DNA from: a virus
IMG/VR virus record: IMGVR_UViG_3300025674_000108
Span: 1 to 40,062 of that record
Direction: 5' to 3' (one strand)
DNA length: 40,062 bases
Shown here: one piece after another, positions 12,593 through 21,000 of the stretch
Position numbering within the stretch: position 1 is the first letter of the stretch
Layout: each line of letters opens with the position of its first letter
The notes under the pieces: model-generated
The model's database searches: none
The model's input: only the letters and a program-made list of their open reading frames with translations
What the model was told of the DNA's origin: nothing
Translations under genes and position numbers: made by a program

Positions 12593-12717
12593 TTGGAAGC
12601 CTTTCTGTTAAGGTTGAAAGGTAATGAATAAGAAGCCTTAAGAGCTTCAAAAAGTACGGTTTGAACTTCAACCATACCTTGTGGCGTGAATTTGATTTTG
12701 ATATTTTTATTGTTCAT
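12589..12717 (-). CDS. Small first gene of operon A, 42 aa
   Basis: This frame encodes MNNKNIKIKFTPQGMVEVQT followed by VLFEALKASYSLPFNLNRKA and SK. Its TGA overlaps the amidoligase start as ATGA, and its end carries the AGAAAGG sequence that serves as ribosome site for the amidoligase. It begins only 20 bases from the edge of the GGTNACC array. It may be a real small protein (substrate or partner) or a leader for translational coupling. No family is recognised. Confidence 0.5.
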   Translation of the reverse strand: MNNKNIKIKFTPQGMVEVQTVLFEALKASYSLPFNLNRKASK

Positions 12718-12736
12718 ACAATTAATGAATCAAAAA

Positions 12737-12888
12737 AGGTCACCCTTTTCAAGTAAATTGTTACCCTTTTTTTACCCTACTAAATAAAGACGGTCACCCA
12801 TTGTTTAAAAGACGGTAACCAATGCACCTAAAATGGGTTACCCTTTCTAAGGAAAAAAGGTCACCCATAGTACAAAAAACGGTCACCC
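12737..12888. promoter_or_regulatory. Phased GGTNACC array upstream of operon A
   Basis: Sites of the form NGGTNACCC start at 12737 (AGGTCACCC), 12791 (CGGTCACCC), 12813 (CGGTAACCA), 12835 (GGGTTACCC), 12858 (AGGTCACCC) and 12880 (CGGTCACCC), with weaker TTACCC half copies at 12758 and 12769. The last five are spaced 22, 22, 23 and 22 bases. Including the half sites, the phase extends over about 150 bases. The A-rich bases before most copies are also repeated. Confidence 0.75.
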
Positions 12889-13087
12889 TTTTCACCCTGT
12901 TTCTTGAATTAGCCACACCCTAGCCAACACGACCAAAATTGGCGACAGGTCGGCAGCCTGCATAGGTCCTGGCCCCATCTGGCACCGGGGGAGGGGGTAA
13001 AATTTTTGAGGGTGCGTCAATATCCCTATCCATAAACTGCCCCATAAAAAATTAGAATGCTCAAGGGCCTATATATCGCAACAGGGG

Positions 13088-13116
13088 TTGACATTTGGCT
13101 AATGATTACATAAAAA
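13088..13116 (+). promoter_or_regulatory. Candidate late promoter
   Basis: TTGACA (13088-13093) is followed after 17 bases by TAAAAA (13111-13116), a fair -10. It is the best sigma70-type match upstream of the terminase genes and would start a message about 75 bases before the TerS ATG. A TATACT at 13123-13128 is an alternative -10 without a matching -35. Confidence 0.5.
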
Positions 13117-13131
13117 TCCTTATATACTATA

Positions 13132-13197
13132 TGTTGTATATATGTATGGTATAGGTGTTGCAGATTTGCAACAGGGGTTTTGCAGATTTGCAGCAGG
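13132..13197. repeat. Second copy of the AT-rich plus TTTGCA iteron element
   Basis: This 66-base stretch aligns without gaps to 7355-7420 (52 of 66 bases). It starts with TGTTGTATATATGTATGG and carries two 22-base units starting at 13156 and 13178, each with TTGCAGATTTGCA. It ends directly at the TerS start codon. It could be a secondary origin, a terminase recognition site or an autoregulatory site. Confidence 0.65.
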
Positions 13198-13199
13198 GT

Positions 13200-13751
13200 A
13201 TGACAGAAAAAGACGAGCTACAAGATGAGATTAGGGCAGCCATAGAGGAGGTTGCCAAGGACAAAGAGTTACTAAAGGTAAAGAGTTTATCTAGGTACAA
13301 CCCTGAGAGGGTTGCCAAGGTGCTATATTTGTATTCCATAGGTGTTTCGCAGACATCTATAGTTCGCAAGTATGACATACCTAGACCTGTAGTGATAGGG
13401 ATACTAGTAGATTATGCAGATTACAAAGATAAGTTTAGAGAGATGGGCGGCAAGCTATCTGCTAGGTCATATGTAAACCTAGAGAGTTTAGAAGAAGATG
13501 TAGTGCAATCTGTCAGGGAACGGATACAGACTGGCGAATATGAGCCTACACCAAAAGACATCAAAGAAATAAGCATAGCTAAGTCTAATTCTGCAAGGCA
13601 GGCATTAACTGCTAGAGGAGAAGCTAGTGCTATTACCGAAAACAGAAGTGTAGTTACACCTGAAGACTACCATGATACAATAAAGGCAGCGGAAGCTAGA
13701 ATCAAACAAATTAAAGAAGCGGAGGTAATAGATGGCGAAATGCAACAATAA
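13200..13751 (+). CDS. terS: Terminase small subunit
   Basis: The 183-residue protein has an HTH in residues about 36-72 (ERVAKVLYLYSIGVSQTSIV then RKYDIPRPVVIGILVDY), followed by a long helical region ending in KAAEARIKQIKEAEVIDGEM, as in terminase small subunits that bind the packaging site and form a ring. The ATG at 13200 is preferred over an upstream GTG at 13155, because the extra 15 codons are made of the repeat element that also occurs at 7355-7420. It starts the virion module and is separated from the large subunit by one small gene. The identification rests on HTH, length and position. Confidence 0.75.
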   Translation: MTEKDELQDEIRAAIEEVAKDKELLKVKSLSRYNPERVAKVLYLYSIGVSQTSIVRKYDIPRPVVIGILVDYADYKDKFREMGGKLSARSYVNLESLEEDVVQSVRERIQTGEYEPTPKDIKEISIAKSNSARQALTARGEASAITENRSVVTPEDYHDTIKAAEARIKQIKEAEVIDGEMQQ

Positions 13752-13983
13752 AATGACAGACCATGAAGAGGAAGCATTTGAAAGAGCAACCTCAATTATG
13801 TCCGAGCATTTTGGCAACTATGCCATTGTATGCTTAGATTCTGAAGATGCACTAAAGTATGATTATACCAATTATATTATAGGTAAAGCACTACTCAGAG
13901 AGACCTTATCTGAAATGAATAAGGACGACTTAGACATAATATGGGATTGCGAAGAGTCTGAAGTCGAGGAAGAAGAAGAGTAG
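13732..13983 (+). CDS. Small acidic protein between terminase genes, 83 aa
   Basis: This gene overlaps the TerS end by 20 bases and its TAG overlaps the GTG start of the large subunit, so all three are coupled. The protein has a folded-looking core (ATSIMSEHFGNYAIVCLDSE then DALKYDYTNYIIGKALL) and a very acidic tail ending ESEVEEEEE. Similar small acidic proteins between terS and terL occur in other short-tailed phages; their function is unknown. The tail could mimic DNA or help terminase assembly. Confidence 0.65.
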   Translation: MAKCNNKMTDHEEEAFERATSIMSEHFGNYAIVCLDSEDALKYDYTNYIIGKALLRETLSEMNKDDLDIIWDCEESEVEEEEE

Positions 13984-15641
13984 TGGAATTAGTATTTACC
14001 CAACATCCTATAGTAAAGCCCCCTACTGATGAAGAGATAGTATTGCTTGGCAAGAATGATCCCAAGTTACTAGCTGATCTGCACAGGGTTCATGAGGGCA
14101 GAATACAAGCAAGTATGGATGATCCATTAAAATTTGGCTTTGATCTTGCAGGCTGGGAGAGAATGCAGAGGGGCCTGGAAGAAAACAATGAATGCTTAGT
14201 CCTAGGTGGTAATCGTAGTGGTAAAACTACAGGTTGTGCTAAAATGGTCATGAAGGCAGTAACTGAGTCTAGGGATGGTCATTTAGTTTGTTTTAGCCAA
14301 AATGCAGATACATCTGTCAAAGTGCAGCAAGCTGCTATATGGGAGATGATGCCCAAAGAGTTCAAAAAGAAAACTAAAAGTATAGAAGGATACATTAATT
14401 ATTCTATGCAGAATGGTTTTACAGGTAGTAGCTTTATTTTTCCTGACACTAGAACTAGGGTAGATTTTAAGACTTATACTCAGTTTACTAACAATCAGAC
14501 TATAGTTGAGGGTTTTGAGTTTGGTTTCAAGAACCCTATAGGATTGAATATAGGAGCTTGGCTTGATGAGTACCTGGGCGATGCTACATTGGTAAATACC
14601 CTTAGATTCCGTCTTGCTACTAGAAACTCTAAGTTACTTATAGGATTTACACCTATTGACGGATATACACCATTTATATCTGAATACCTCAAGGGTGCAG
14701 AAACAACACAAACAAGAGAAGCTAAACTACTAAATAACGAACTTGTACCTATAGAACAGTACAGTCCTGATAGAGAAGCATCTATATGCTATTTGCATTC
14801 AGATGAAAATCCATTTGGTGGTTATGATCGTATAGCAAAAGACTTGCGTAACAGACCTGAAGACGAAATCAAAGTTCGTGCATATGGGCTACCTGTTAAA
14901 TCAATGACAAGTCTGTTACCATTATTTAATACACAAGTAAATGTACTATCTCAGACAAAAAACAAATACGGAATGCAATTTCCAGATATTACCAATAAGC
15001 GAAGATATAGTTGTTATCAAGTGGTCGACCCTGCCGGAGCTAGAAACTATGTATCAATCTGGGCAGCCGTGGACAAGGAAGGTAGAGTTTTTATACGGAG
15101 AGAGTGGCCCGACAGAAATACATATGGAGAGTGGGCTATCTATGGTGATCCGAAGTGGAGATACGGTCCTGCATCTAAAAAACTCGGATATAATGTTAGA
15201 GGATATGCTGAACTGTTTAGGGAAATTGAAGAAGAACTTGGAATAGAGGTATTTGAGCGAATAGGTGACTCTAGGTATTTTGCCAAGGAAAATGAAGACA
15301 ATGATGATTTGTTTACATCTTTCTACGATTATGATATGAACTTTGTGCCATCTGATGGTAGAGGCGAAGACATGGGTATATCTGCTTTAGATGATTGGTT
15401 CAGTTATAACCCTAACGAAAGTGTAGATGCAGCGAACTGTCCTATGTGCTATGTGCACGAAGATTGTGGCAATCTAATAGAATCTTTAATAAATTACAAT
15501 GCAAAGGGCAAATCTGACGAAGCCCTAAAAGATTTCTTTGATGTAATTAGGTATCTCCGTATGGTTAATGGAGGTGAAGGGCCTGATCATGTACAGTTCA
15601 AAGATATGCAAACAACATTAACAAACACAGGAGGCTACTAA
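13983..15641 (+). CDS. terL: Terminase large subunit
   Basis: The 552-residue protein has Walker A LGGNRSGKTTG (about 74-84) and Walker B NIGAWLDEYLGD (about 185-197), followed by a coupling segment LIGFTPIDG. The C-terminal nuclease domain begins near CYQVVDPAGARNY (about 345), with further acidic residues in GDSRYF and DDWFSYNPNE. It cuts concatemeric phage DNA and drives it through the portal using ATP. The start is GTG, overlapping the stop of the 83-residue gene (TAGTG). The length is normal for the family and all core motifs are present. Confidence 0.93.
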   Translation: MELVFTQHPIVKPPTDEEIVLLGKNDPKLLADLHRVHEGRIQASMDDPLKFGFDLAGWERMQRGLEENNECLVLGGNRSGKTTGCAKMVMKAVTESRDGHLVCFSQNADTSVKVQQAAIWEMMPKEFKKKTKSIEGYINYSMQNGFTGSSFIFPDTRTRVDFKTYTQFTNNQTIVEGFEFGFKNPIGLNIGAWLDEYLGDATLVNTLRFRLATRNSKLLIGFTPIDGYTPFISEYLKGAETTQTREAKLLNNELVPIEQYSPDREASICYLHSDENPFGGYDRIAKDLRNRPEDEIKVRAYGLPVKSMTSLLPLFNTQVNVLSQTKNKYGMQFPDITNKRRYSCYQVVDPAGARNYVSIWAAVDKEGRVFIRREWPDRNTYGEWAIYGDPKWRYGPASKKLGYNVRGYAELFREIEEELGIEVFERIGDSRYFAKENEDNDDLFTSFYDYDMNFVPSDGRGEDMGISALDDWFSYNPNESVDAANCPMCYVHEDCGNLIESLINYNAKGKSDEALKDFFDVIRYLRMVNGGEGPDHVQFKDMQTTLTNTGGY

Positions 15642-16021
15642 TGCCAAAACGAAAACTAACAGAAATTGCTAATGACTTTGAGATTTCATTTGAAGAAGCT
15701 CAAGACATTGTAACAAACAGTCTTGAAGAAGACATGGTAACAGGTCGTGGTAAAAATACTTGGATCAATGATGCAGGTCAAAAAATATTTGACGACCTAA
15801 TACCTATTACAGTAATATACAGAGGTCAGGCTATATCGCTTGCCCCTAATCCGAACTACATTATGGTATATGTAAAGGAACTAGCCAAAAAAGTTCCTGT
15901 TAAAGTACCGCTTAGATATTCTAGGCAATTGGTAGGTAAGTTCGTGCAACTTGAAGCAGATAACAAAGGACCTGAGCCTGTGTATTCTTGGAGACGCACT
16001 AAATGGTCAGATGATACTTGA
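15641..16021 (+). CDS. Hypothetical protein between terminase and portal, 126 aa
   Basis: Its start overlaps the terL stop by one base (TAATG). The N-terminal 40 residues (LTEIANDFEISFEEAQDIVT) look like a small helical, possibly HTH-like unit; the rest contains strands such as DLIPITVIYRGQAISLAPNP and KKVPVKVPLRYSRQLVGKFV. The N-terminal part could bind DNA. Its place between terL and portal suggests a packaging or head-assembly role. The family is not recognised. Confidence 0.65.
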   Translation: MPKRKLTEIANDFEISFEEAQDIVTNSLEEDMVTGRGKNTWINDAGQKIFDDLIPITVIYRGQAISLAPNPNYIMVYVKELAKKVPVKVPLRYSRQLVGKFVQLEADNKGPEPVYSWRRTKWSDDT

Positions 16022-16045
16022 TACATCTGATAGAATATATACAAA

Positions 16046-18133
16046 ATGGACAACGAAAACACCTCTGAGTCTTTAACCTTTGCAAAGAAAGAACCGGATG
16101 TAGGCGTACTACGCAATGCATACGAACAAACTGTAACTGAGTTAGAGCATTATTTTGATTTATGCCGAACATCTTACGATGAAAGACGCAACTATTGGGC
16201 AGGCAAAAGCCGTGACCACAGAAAACATGGAGCAGATGCTTTTCCTTGGGAAGGTGCATCAGATGTAGAGTCCCATGTTATTGATGAAAGAATAACTAGG
16301 CTTGTTTCTATGTTTATGAGTGCATTAAATCGCTCAAACATTAAGGCTTTTCCTGTAGGTGTAAAGGATGTAGGTCGAGCAAAAGTTGTTTCAGGGTTTT
16401 TGAAATGGATGATTAGTTCAGGTTACATACCTAGATTCAAAAGAGAAATGGAACTAGGTGCTAACTATTTACTAGAGCGTGGTATTTTAATCACATATGT
16501 AGGTTGGATAAAAGAAGATCGTACATTTTTGCAAAAAATGAATCTACAACAAATGGTACAAGTAGCACCTCAGTTAGTAGAATCTGTAATGGATGGATCA
16601 GATGATAAGTTAATTACAGAAATGTTAGAAATTAGTTTTAGCATTACGCCTAAAAGGGCAAAGGAAGCATTAATGTCATTAAGAGAAACAGGACAAGCAG
16701 AGATACCTGTAGTTAAAAGATCAATAGATGCACCTGAAGTAAAAACTTTAGCACCTGACGGAGACTTTTTCTTTCCTCCATATGTTACAGACCCACAAAG
16801 AGCACCGTATTGTTTTTATAAAACATACTATACTCCACAAGAATTAAAAAATAAAGTATCCACAGATGGTTGGGACGAAGATTTTGTAGATTACATTATA
16901 GCTAGATACAGAGGTGTAAGTACAGACTCAATCGAAAGAGAACAAGAGGGTCGCAGAAGCTATAGTTTAACTGACAATGCTTATGAAGCAGAAGAATTAG
17001 TAGAAATAGTTCATGGTTATCAAAGACTAATTGATCCTGATGATAGCTCGGAAGGTATATATGAAACTATATTTCATAAAGAATTTAGTGGTAATGAGTT
17101 TGCCCCAGGCTATGCTAAGTTTGAACTAATGAATGGATACGAAGATTATCCTGTAGTTGTAACTAAATTATCAGAAGATAGTAAAAGACTTTATGATACT
17201 ACAACTGTTCCTGATCTACTTAGAGGAATACAAAATCAAGTTAAAGTAGAAAGAGATTCTCGAATAGACAGGAATAGTTTATCAACTTTACCACCTTTAT
17301 TGCACCCAATAGGTCAAGCACCTTCAGATTGGGGTCCAGGTCGCAGAATACCTTATAGAAGAAAAGATGATTATCACTTTGCTGATGTACCAAGCTACAA
17401 TGCAGGTTCAGTAGAGTTAGAAGATACAATGCTTTTACAGGCTGATAGATTGGTTGGTTTAGATGAAACATCACAAATTAGCCAAGTTCGTAAACAGTTT
17501 TTGGCAGATAAATTTTTAATGCACGCTTCAGAAGTTATTAAAATGTGCTTTAAATGTTTTCAAAGATTCGGTCCTGAAGAAGTATTCTTTCAAGTTACAG
17601 GCGTACCTGAGTCTATGCAAATGACAAAAGGTAACCCTAATGAAGATTTTGATATAACCATCAATTACGATGTATTAAATAACGATCCTGAAAAACAAGA
17701 AGCTAAATTACAACAACTTGTTAATTTAACTCAAATGGATGCTAGTGGTCGTATTAATATGCAAGGTTTATTGGATGCAATGGTGAACGCTATTGATCCT
17801 GTCTTAGCTGATGCTATCTTGCAACCTGCAGAAGATTCTGCAGAGCAAGTACAAAAAGATGTCACAGGTGACTTGGCTAAGATATTTGCAGGTATAGAAA
17901 TGCCAGCTAGACCAAATGGTTCTCAAGTCGCAATGCAAATTATACAACAATATGTACAACAACCTGATATTGCACAAAGAATGCAAACAGATCAGGCATT
18001 TGCACAACGAATGCAAAAGTACATACAACAATATCAGTTTGCAATGCAACAAATGCAGAACGCACAGATTGGTCGCATAGGTACTGCACCTGCACAAATG
18101 GGATCAGTAAACACTCAAAATATGCAACAATAA
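16046..18133 (+). CDS. Portal protein (podovirus-type)
   Basis: The 695-residue protein shows a typical portal start: an N-terminal helical region with DERRNYWAGKSRDHRKHGAD, then FPWEGASDVESHVIDERITR, and a core with GDFFFPPYVTDPQRAPYC and LVEIVHGYQRLIDP. The C-terminal 60 residues are rich in Gln and Met (QQYVQQPDIAQRMQTDQAFA), probably the helical barrel inside the capsid. It forms the dodecameric vertex for DNA packaging and ejection and the base of the tail. Order terL-portal-scaffold-capsid supports the call. Its TAA overlaps the next ATG (TAATG). Confidence 0.9.
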   Translation: MDNENTSESLTFAKKEPDVGVLRNAYEQTVTELEHYFDLCRTSYDERRNYWAGKSRDHRKHGADAFPWEGASDVESHVIDERITRLVSMFMSALNRSNIKAFPVGVKDVGRAKVVSGFLKWMISSGYIPRFKREMELGANYLLERGILITYVGWIKEDRTFLQKMNLQQMVQVAPQLVESVMDGSDDKLITEMLEISFSITPKRAKEALMSLRETGQAEIPVVKRSIDAPEVKTLAPDGDFFFPPYVTDPQRAPYCFYKTYYTPQELKNKVSTDGWDEDFVDYIIARYRGVSTDSIEREQEGRRSYSLTDNAYEAEELVEIVHGYQRLIDPDDSSEGIYETIFHKEFSGNEFAPGYAKFELMNGYEDYPVVVTKLSEDSKRLYDTTTVPDLLRGIQNQVKVERDSRIDRNSLSTLPPLLHPIGQAPSDWGPGRRIPYRRKDDYHFADVPSYNAGSVELEDTMLLQADRLVGLDETSQISQVRKQFLADKFLMHASEVIKMCFKCFQRFGPEEVFFQVTGVPESMQMTKGNPNEDFDITINYDVLNNDPEKQEAKLQQLVNLTQMDASGRINMQGLLDAMVNAIDPVLADAILQPAEDSAEQVQKDVTGDLAKIFAGIEMPARPNGSQVAMQIIQQYVQQPDIAQRMQTDQAFAQRMQKYIQQYQFAMQQMQNAQIGRIGTAPAQMGSVNTQNMQQ

Positions 18134-18369
18134 TGCAATTTTCATTTGAAGAAGACATCAATGCTCTTGGTCGTCATGAATCTTTTGCAAGATTTCTTGA
18201 GACCATTTATACACTAAGAGAAGAAGCTATTGCTTCTTTACACAAGTGCTCAACAGAAGAAATGCAACAAGTATCAGGAATGATATTATGTTATGACCAA
18301 ATTTTGCAAATGGCAAATTGGAATCAACTGCAGTTACAACATAGTGATAGACTAAGGGGACACTTGTAG
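18133..18369 (+). CDS. Small helical protein after portal, 78 aa
   Basis: The start overlaps the portal stop by one base. The protein is helical (EDINALGRHESFARFLETIY then TLREEAIASLHKCSTEEMQQ), with a HESFARFLETIY-type segment that I recall from small podovirus proteins encoded between portal and scaffold. The function is unknown; head-assembly chaperone or portal partner are possible. A promoter-like -10 follows its stop. Confidence 0.65.
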   Translation: MQFSFEEDINALGRHESFARFLETIYTLREEAIASLHKCSTEEMQQVSGMILCYDQILQMANWNQLQLQHSDRLRGHL

Positions 18370-18373
18370 GTAG

Positions 18374-18382
18374 TGCTATAAT
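18374..18382 (+). promoter_or_regulatory. Extended -10 promoter candidate before the scaffold gene
   Basis: TGCTATAAT (18374-18382) is a perfect TATAAT with the TGn extension. No good -35 lies upstream. It would give a leader of about 40 bases with an AAAGGAG ribosome site (about 18409-18415) before the ATG at 18429. It could raise expression of scaffold and capsid relative to portal. Confidence 0.5.
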
Positions 18383-18428
18383 ACTTTTATCGGCATCTCT
18401 CCAGCCGCAAAGGAGTGGACAAAAAATT

Positions 18429-19475
18429 ATGAATAGTGAAATCAATACTGGTAACTCCGAGCCAGAAACTAATTCGGTGGACAATACAATTACAACATCT
18501 GATTTTATAAACAGTCGTTCTCAACCTGCGGAGGTTCAAGAAGAACCAAAACAAGTTGTAACACAAGCAGATCAAACAGAAGCAGCAAACGAACCGGAAG
18601 TACAAGAGAGCCCGGAACAAGTAGCTACCGAAGGAAAATCTGCAGATGTTCTTTCACAGGTAGATTTAGACAATATGTCTGAATCAGAATTAAGGGAAAT
18701 GGGTCAAAAGCTAGGAACTAAAGCAGTTGCTAGATTTGGCGAACTTACCGCTAGGCGAAAACAAGCTGAGGAGCGTATGCAAGCTATGGAGCAAGAGTTA
18801 CATCAACTCAAGCAAAGTAATGCAAAGGCTGCTCCAGAGGTCAAAAATAATCCATTAGAAAAAATTAAATCAATGAACGAATTGAAAAAGCATCAAGGTG
18901 CAGCACAAGAAGTCATTGAATGGGCTGAAGATTTGCTTGATAAGCATGAAGATGAAAAATCATCTTCAGTAATCGCTCATGTTAATAATAAGGATATGAC
19001 CAAAGCTGAAATTAAACAACAGTTACGACATTCAAGAAATGTAGTAAACAAGTATGTTCCTGCACAAGCAGCTACATTGCAGCGTAGGGCAGATATAATT
19101 AATCAATCAGCATCCTTCAAAAGACGAGCTCTTGAAGAGTTCGATTGGATCAGAGATAAATCTAATCCAACTAGCCAAAAGTACAATGCTATGCTAAAAG
19201 ATAAAAGAATAGCATCATTGGAACAAACCAATCCTGAAGTAAGTGCACAATTGCCTTACATTTTAGCTCATGCAGCCAATAGTATGTATGGAAGAAAACC
19301 GGTAGCTCCTGGTAAAGCACCGATTTCTCCTCCTAAATCTGTTGGAGGTAATGCAGCAAAAGCCGAAAGAAAGCCATCTAACCGATCTGCTTCTCAGCAA
19401 GAGGTTAACCAAAAGTTTAGATCATCAGGCGATGTTAATGATTTCATTGCTCTCCGAACCTTACAAAAATCTTAA
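18429..19475 (+). CDS. Capsid assembly scaffolding protein
   Basis: The 348-residue protein is hydrophilic and acidic in its first 90 residues (Glu, Gln, Ser, Thr-rich, probably disordered), followed by a coiled-coil region ARRKQAEERMQAMEQELHQL near 100-125, more helices, and a basic end (KAERKPSNRSASQQEVNQKF) that would contact the capsid shell. This is the usual layout of a phage scaffold, and it lies directly before the major capsid gene. It guides procapsid assembly and then leaves. Lack of sequence motifs makes position the main evidence. Confidence 0.8.
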   Translation: MNSEINTGNSEPETNSVDNTITTSDFINSRSQPAEVQEEPKQVVTQADQTEAANEPEVQESPEQVATEGKSADVLSQVDLDNMSESELREMGQKLGTKAVARFGELTARRKQAEERMQAMEQELHQLKQSNAKAAPEVKNNPLEKIKSMNELKKHQGAAQEVIEWAEDLLDKHEDEKSSSVIAHVNNKDMTKAEIKQQLRHSRNVVNKYVPAQAATLQRRADIINQSASFKRRALEEFDWIRDKSNPTSQKYNAMLKDKRIASLEQTNPEVSAQLPYILAHAANSMYGRKPVAPGKAPISPPKSVGGNAAKAERKPSNRSASQQEVNQKFRSSGDVNDFIALRTLQKS

Positions 19476-19495
19476 ATTAGAAAGCGAACAAAATT

Positions 19496-20503
19496 ATGTC
19501 ATTTTCAAATACATTTGACACAACTAATCAAGGTTCTGCTGTTTCCAACCGTGAGGATTTGACGGATGTCCTAACAATCCTTGCACCTGAAGAAACACCA
19601 GTCCTTTCGTCTGCTAGCAAATCTAAAGCTAATGCTACATTTGTTGAGTGGACAGTAGACAAATTATCCGATCCTGTAACATCAGGTATCGATGAAGGAG
19701 CAGATGTCACAACATTTACAGATAAATTTGCAGCTCGTGCTCGTCTTGGTAACTACATTCAAAAGTTCCGTAGAGACTACATGGTATCAGATTTGCAAGA
19801 GTCAGTTGAATCAGTTGGTCCTGCTAAAATTGCACAAGCTGAAGCTAAAGCTATTCGTGAGCTAAAGCGTGATGTTGAGGCTACATTAGTTAGCAGCAAT
19901 GACCGCAATGCTGAAGATGGTGCTGGTCAGCCTTACACTATGCGTGGACTTGGTAAATTCATTGAGTCTACTGCTAACACAGGTGGTGCTGGTGCACCTG
20001 CAGATATTCCTGCAGACTACCGTACACCTGCTGGTTCTATTAGTGCAGCTGGTAATGCAATTACAGAAACTCAGTTTAACACAGTTATCCGTTCAATCTA
20101 CGAAGAAGTTGGTTCTACTCAGAATCTTACTCTTGTAGCTGACACTAACTTACGCACAAGAATCTCAGACTTTGCTCGCCTTGCTGCAGCAACAGACGCT
20201 GCTGCTAATATGCGTAATGTTAATTACGATGGTAATAACTCTACTATTAAACTATCTGTTGAAATCTATCAGTCAGATTTCGGTACAGTTTCTATCGTTA
20301 ACAGTAATCCAAAATGTTCTGCAGATACTGCAAACTTAGATCAAGGTTTCTTCGTGAACCCTGAGTACTATGGTATTCATGATCTAATCCCAATGGGCTC
20401 AACTCGTCTACCTAACTTAGGTGGTGGTGAGCGTGGTTTCGTGGATTGTGCTCTTACATTAGGAGTATACCATCCTGCAGCACACGGTAAAATCGTTGGA
20501 TAA
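19496..20503 (+). CDS. Major capsid protein, SU10 type (DUF5309)
   Basis: The 335-residue protein begins FDTTNQGSAVSNREDLTDVL and contains FTDKFAARARLGNYIQKFRR, DYMVSDLQESVESVGPAKIA and AIRELKRDVEATLVSSNDRN, the conserved core of the SU10-like HK97-fold capsid family. Later PEYYGIHDLIPMGSTRLPNL corresponds to the P-domain end. It forms the icosahedral shell. It is followed closely by a decoration-like gene. Codon use is more regular than in neighbours, as expected for a highly expressed protein. No cleaved delta domain is evident, in line with a separate scaffold. Confidence 0.92.
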   Translation: MSFSNTFDTTNQGSAVSNREDLTDVLTILAPEETPVLSSASKSKANATFVEWTVDKLSDPVTSGIDEGADVTTFTDKFAARARLGNYIQKFRRDYMVSDLQESVESVGPAKIAQAEAKAIRELKRDVEATLVSSNDRNAEDGAGQPYTMRGLGKFIESTANTGGAGAPADIPADYRTPAGSISAAGNAITETQFNTVIRSIYEEVGSTQNLTLVADTNLRTRISDFARLAAATDAAANMRNVNYDGNNSTIKLSVEIYQSDFGTVSIVNSNPKCSADTANLDQGFFVNPEYYGIHDLIPMGSTRLPNLGGGERGFVDCALTLGVYHPAAHGKIVG

Positions 20504-20521
20504 TAGAAAGGATTAAACATT

Positions 20522-20986
20522 ATGCCTAAATTAACAATTAATGAAAACTCCCAAGGTTTCACAGATACTTTGACAATCTCTTTTGAAGATTTCTCAGTAG
20601 ATAATGCTGGAACACTTGCAGACCGTGCAACTAAAACATTCACATATGCGATCCCTGCAGGATCACTTGTTACCAAATGTTCTGCTCACCTAGTTACTGC
20701 TTTCGATGATAGCGGTTCTGGTGATGACTTAACTATTACAGTTGGTGATGGTGATGATGCTGATGGATACTTAACTGCTGCTGACATTCACACAGATGCT
20801 ACTGAAATTACATATGTAGCTAATACTGGTGCATTGTTAGACAATGAGAATGGTAAAGTATACACAACTGCTGATACTATCGACATCTTGTTCAGTCCTG
20901 ATACTGACAATGATGCTCCTTATTCATTGAATGAGTTAACTGCTGGAGAAATCAAACTAAAGTTTGAAATCTGCGACCTTAACTAA
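20522..20986 (+). CDS. Capsid decoration-like protein, 154 aa
   Basis: It starts 18 bases after the capsid stop with a good AAAGGA ribosome site. The sequence is Asp/Thr-rich and beta-rich (SLVTKCSAHLVTAFDDSGSG, then DDLTITVGDGDDADGYLTAA), suggesting a beta-sandwich with possible calcium sites. A small, acidic, beta-rich gene directly after the capsid gene and just before a terminator is typical of decoration or head-fibre proteins. No family is recognised with confidence. Confidence 0.6.
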   Translation: MPKLTINENSQGFTDTLTISFEDFSVDNAGTLADRATKTFTYAIPAGSLVTKCSAHLVTAFDDSGSGDDLTITVGDGDDADGYLTAADIHTDATEITYVANTGALLDNENGKVYTTADTIDILFSPDTDNDAPYSLNELTAGEIKLKFEICDLN

Positions 20987-21000
20987 TTGAATTCTCGGTT

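Larger units (their letters stand above)
12718..13199. other. Divergent control region between leftward operon A and the rightward virion module
   Basis: About 480 bases without a gene separate the two transcription directions. It contains the phased GGTNACC array (12737-12888), a GC-rich stretch with GGCGACAGGTCGGCAGCC and a G-run (about 12943-12999), the late promoter (13088-13116) and an AT-rich tract followed by TTTGCA repeats (13132-13197). Both promoter control and an origin or packaging function would fit here. Confidence 0.7.

Noticed and set aside
12737-12888. CRISPR array
   Set aside because: Repeats are 9-base palindromes at about 22-base spacing without 28-37-base repeats or unique spacers, and there are no cas genes.
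13155-13199. N-terminal extension of TerS from a GTG start
   Set aside because: The 15 extra codons are formed by the repeat shared with 7355-7420, and an ATG follows directly after the repeat.
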